64,000 nt of DNA from Methylocystis sp. IM3 (lineage in GTDB: Bacteria > Pseudomonadota > Alphaproteobacteria > Rhizobiales > Beijerinckiaceae). Each line of letters opens with the position of its first letter. Position 1 is the stretch's first letter. Both the position numbers and the translations under genes were made by a program. Positions 63,440 through 64,000 of this stretch are shown in pieces. The stretch spans positions 1,170,501-1,234,500 of the forward strand of contig NZ_JBBPBZ010000002.1 in NCBI RefSeq assembly GCF_038070105.1. The letters are read 5' to 3'. The notes beneath the pieces are model-generated. The model made no database searches, was not told where the DNA came from, and worked only from the letters and a program-made list of their open reading frames with translations.

Positions 63440-64000
63440 ATGACCGCCCATTTCAATGATTATGCCGTCACCGACATTTCCCTGGCCGACTGGGGCCGCA
63501 AGGAAATTGCGATCGCCGAAACCGAAATGCCGGGCCTGATGGCCACGCGCGCGGAATATGGCCCGTCGCAGCCGCTGAAGGGCGCCCGCATCGCCGGTTC
63601 GCTGCATATGACGATTCAGACGGCGGTGCTGATCGAGACGCTGAAGGCGCTCGGCGCCGATGTTCGCTGGGCCTCCTGCAACATCTATTCGACGCAGGAT
63701 CACGCCGCCGCCGCGATCGCGGCGGCCGGCACGCCGGTCTTCGCGCGCAAGGGCGAGAGCCTCGAGGATTACTGGGACTACACCCACAAGATCTTCGAGT
63801 GGAGCGACGGCGGCTGCCCGAACATGATCCTGGACGACGGCGGCGACGCCACGCTGCTTATCCATCTCGGCCTGCGCGCCGAGAACGGCGACACCGCCTT
63901 CCTCGACAAGGCGACCAATGAGGAAGAGGAAGTTCTCTTCGCGGCGATCAAGAAGCGCCTGAAGGCCAATCCGGGCTGGTACAAGCGCAACGCCGAAGCG
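63440..64000 (+). CDS. ahcY: adenosylhomocysteinase (S-adenosylhomocysteine hydrolase), N-terminal part
   Basis: AhcY hydrolyses S-adenosylhomocysteine to adenosine and homocysteine with bound NAD, keeping methylation reactions running. The first 187 residues are present. They include [64 protein letters not shown] (substrate-binding His and the catalytic Asp region) and [21 protein letters not shown] lies before the ATG. The gene runs off the right edge of the window. Confidence 0.97.
   Translation, partial: MTAHFNDYAVTDISLADWGRKEIAIAETEMPGLMATRAEYGPSQPLKGARIAGSLHMTIQTAVLIETLKALGADVRWASCNIYSTQDHAAAAIAAAGTPVFARKGESLEDYWDYTHKIFEWSDGGCPNMILDDGGDATLLIHLGLRAENGDTAFLDKATNEEEEVLFAAIKKRLKANPGWYKRNAEA

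Overview
The window looks like chromosome from a high-GC alphaproteobacterium of the Rhizobiales/Hyphomicrobiales, possibly a Methylocystaceae or Beijerinckiaceae relative. The lines of evidence are a Rhizobiales-type DnaG without zinc ligands, an RpoD with long acidic insertions, a GAAC-N7-GAAC LexA operator in front of lexA, DUF1491, DUF2336 and DUF1345 proteins, and a Sinorhizobium-like che operon with CheS- and CheT-like genes. No gene in the window proves the genus or a lifestyle such as methanotrophy. No complete insertion sequence, prophage or CRISPR array is visible.

Positions 1-9.8 kb hold housekeeping and envelope genes: the end of a YafK-like L,D-transpeptidase, lexA, comEC, small conserved proteins, and a histidine kinase overlapping a peptidoglycan-binding membrane protein. 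Positions 9.8-14.3 kb hold a likely nickel-uptake module: hupE-like permease, divergent nikR, and a TonB-dependent receptor. dnaG and rpoD follow (14.4-18.5 kb). From 18.7 to 21.2 kb come a PAS histidine kinase and a secreted double SH3b protein on either side of a 500-bp gap. Positions 21.2-27.2 kb hold a tightly overlapping minus-strand hypABFCDE operon for [NiFe]-hydrogenase maturation, without hydrogenase structural genes. The nickel module and the hyp operon together imply nickel-dependent hydrogen metabolism. Positions 27.2-32.2 kb hold an MHS-family permease, ispA, a DUF1345 protein, a lipoprotein and an isoaspartyl peptidase, followed by a plus-strand orphan terminator that probably ends a small RNA.

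Positions 32.5-52.1 kb are two adjacent chemotaxis systems. System 1 is mcp(globin)-mcp-cheW-cheS-cheY1-cheA-cheR-cheB-cheY2-cheD-cheT, close to the Sinorhizobium meliloti operon: a full-length CheA, two CheYs (sink plus output) and two predicted signal-termination factors. System 2 is cheA(no HPt)-cheR-cheB-cheW-mcp(soluble)-cheY-cheA(HPt, dead kinase). This is the gene order of the Rhodobacter sphaeroides cytoplasmic-cluster operon cheOp3, minus the ParA-like partition gene. Its 398-residue CheA has an intact catalytic domain but no phosphorylatable histidine. Its 1012-residue partner has an HPt histidine, two decayed HPt-like modules and a broken ATPase. They are expected to work only in trans, and this split kinase is the most interesting system in the window. 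No flagellar genes are present.

Positions 52.1-64 kb return to housekeeping: a membrane-anchored Mrr-like nuclease, two loci of a related 15-bp tandem repeat, a small HTH-like protein, lipB, tRNA-Leu(GAG), a polysaccharide deacetylase, mgtE, a GH25 lysozyme lipoprotein, rpmF, an SDR, a TerB-like protein, a SulP anion transporter, and the start of ahcY behind a candidate SahR-type operator.
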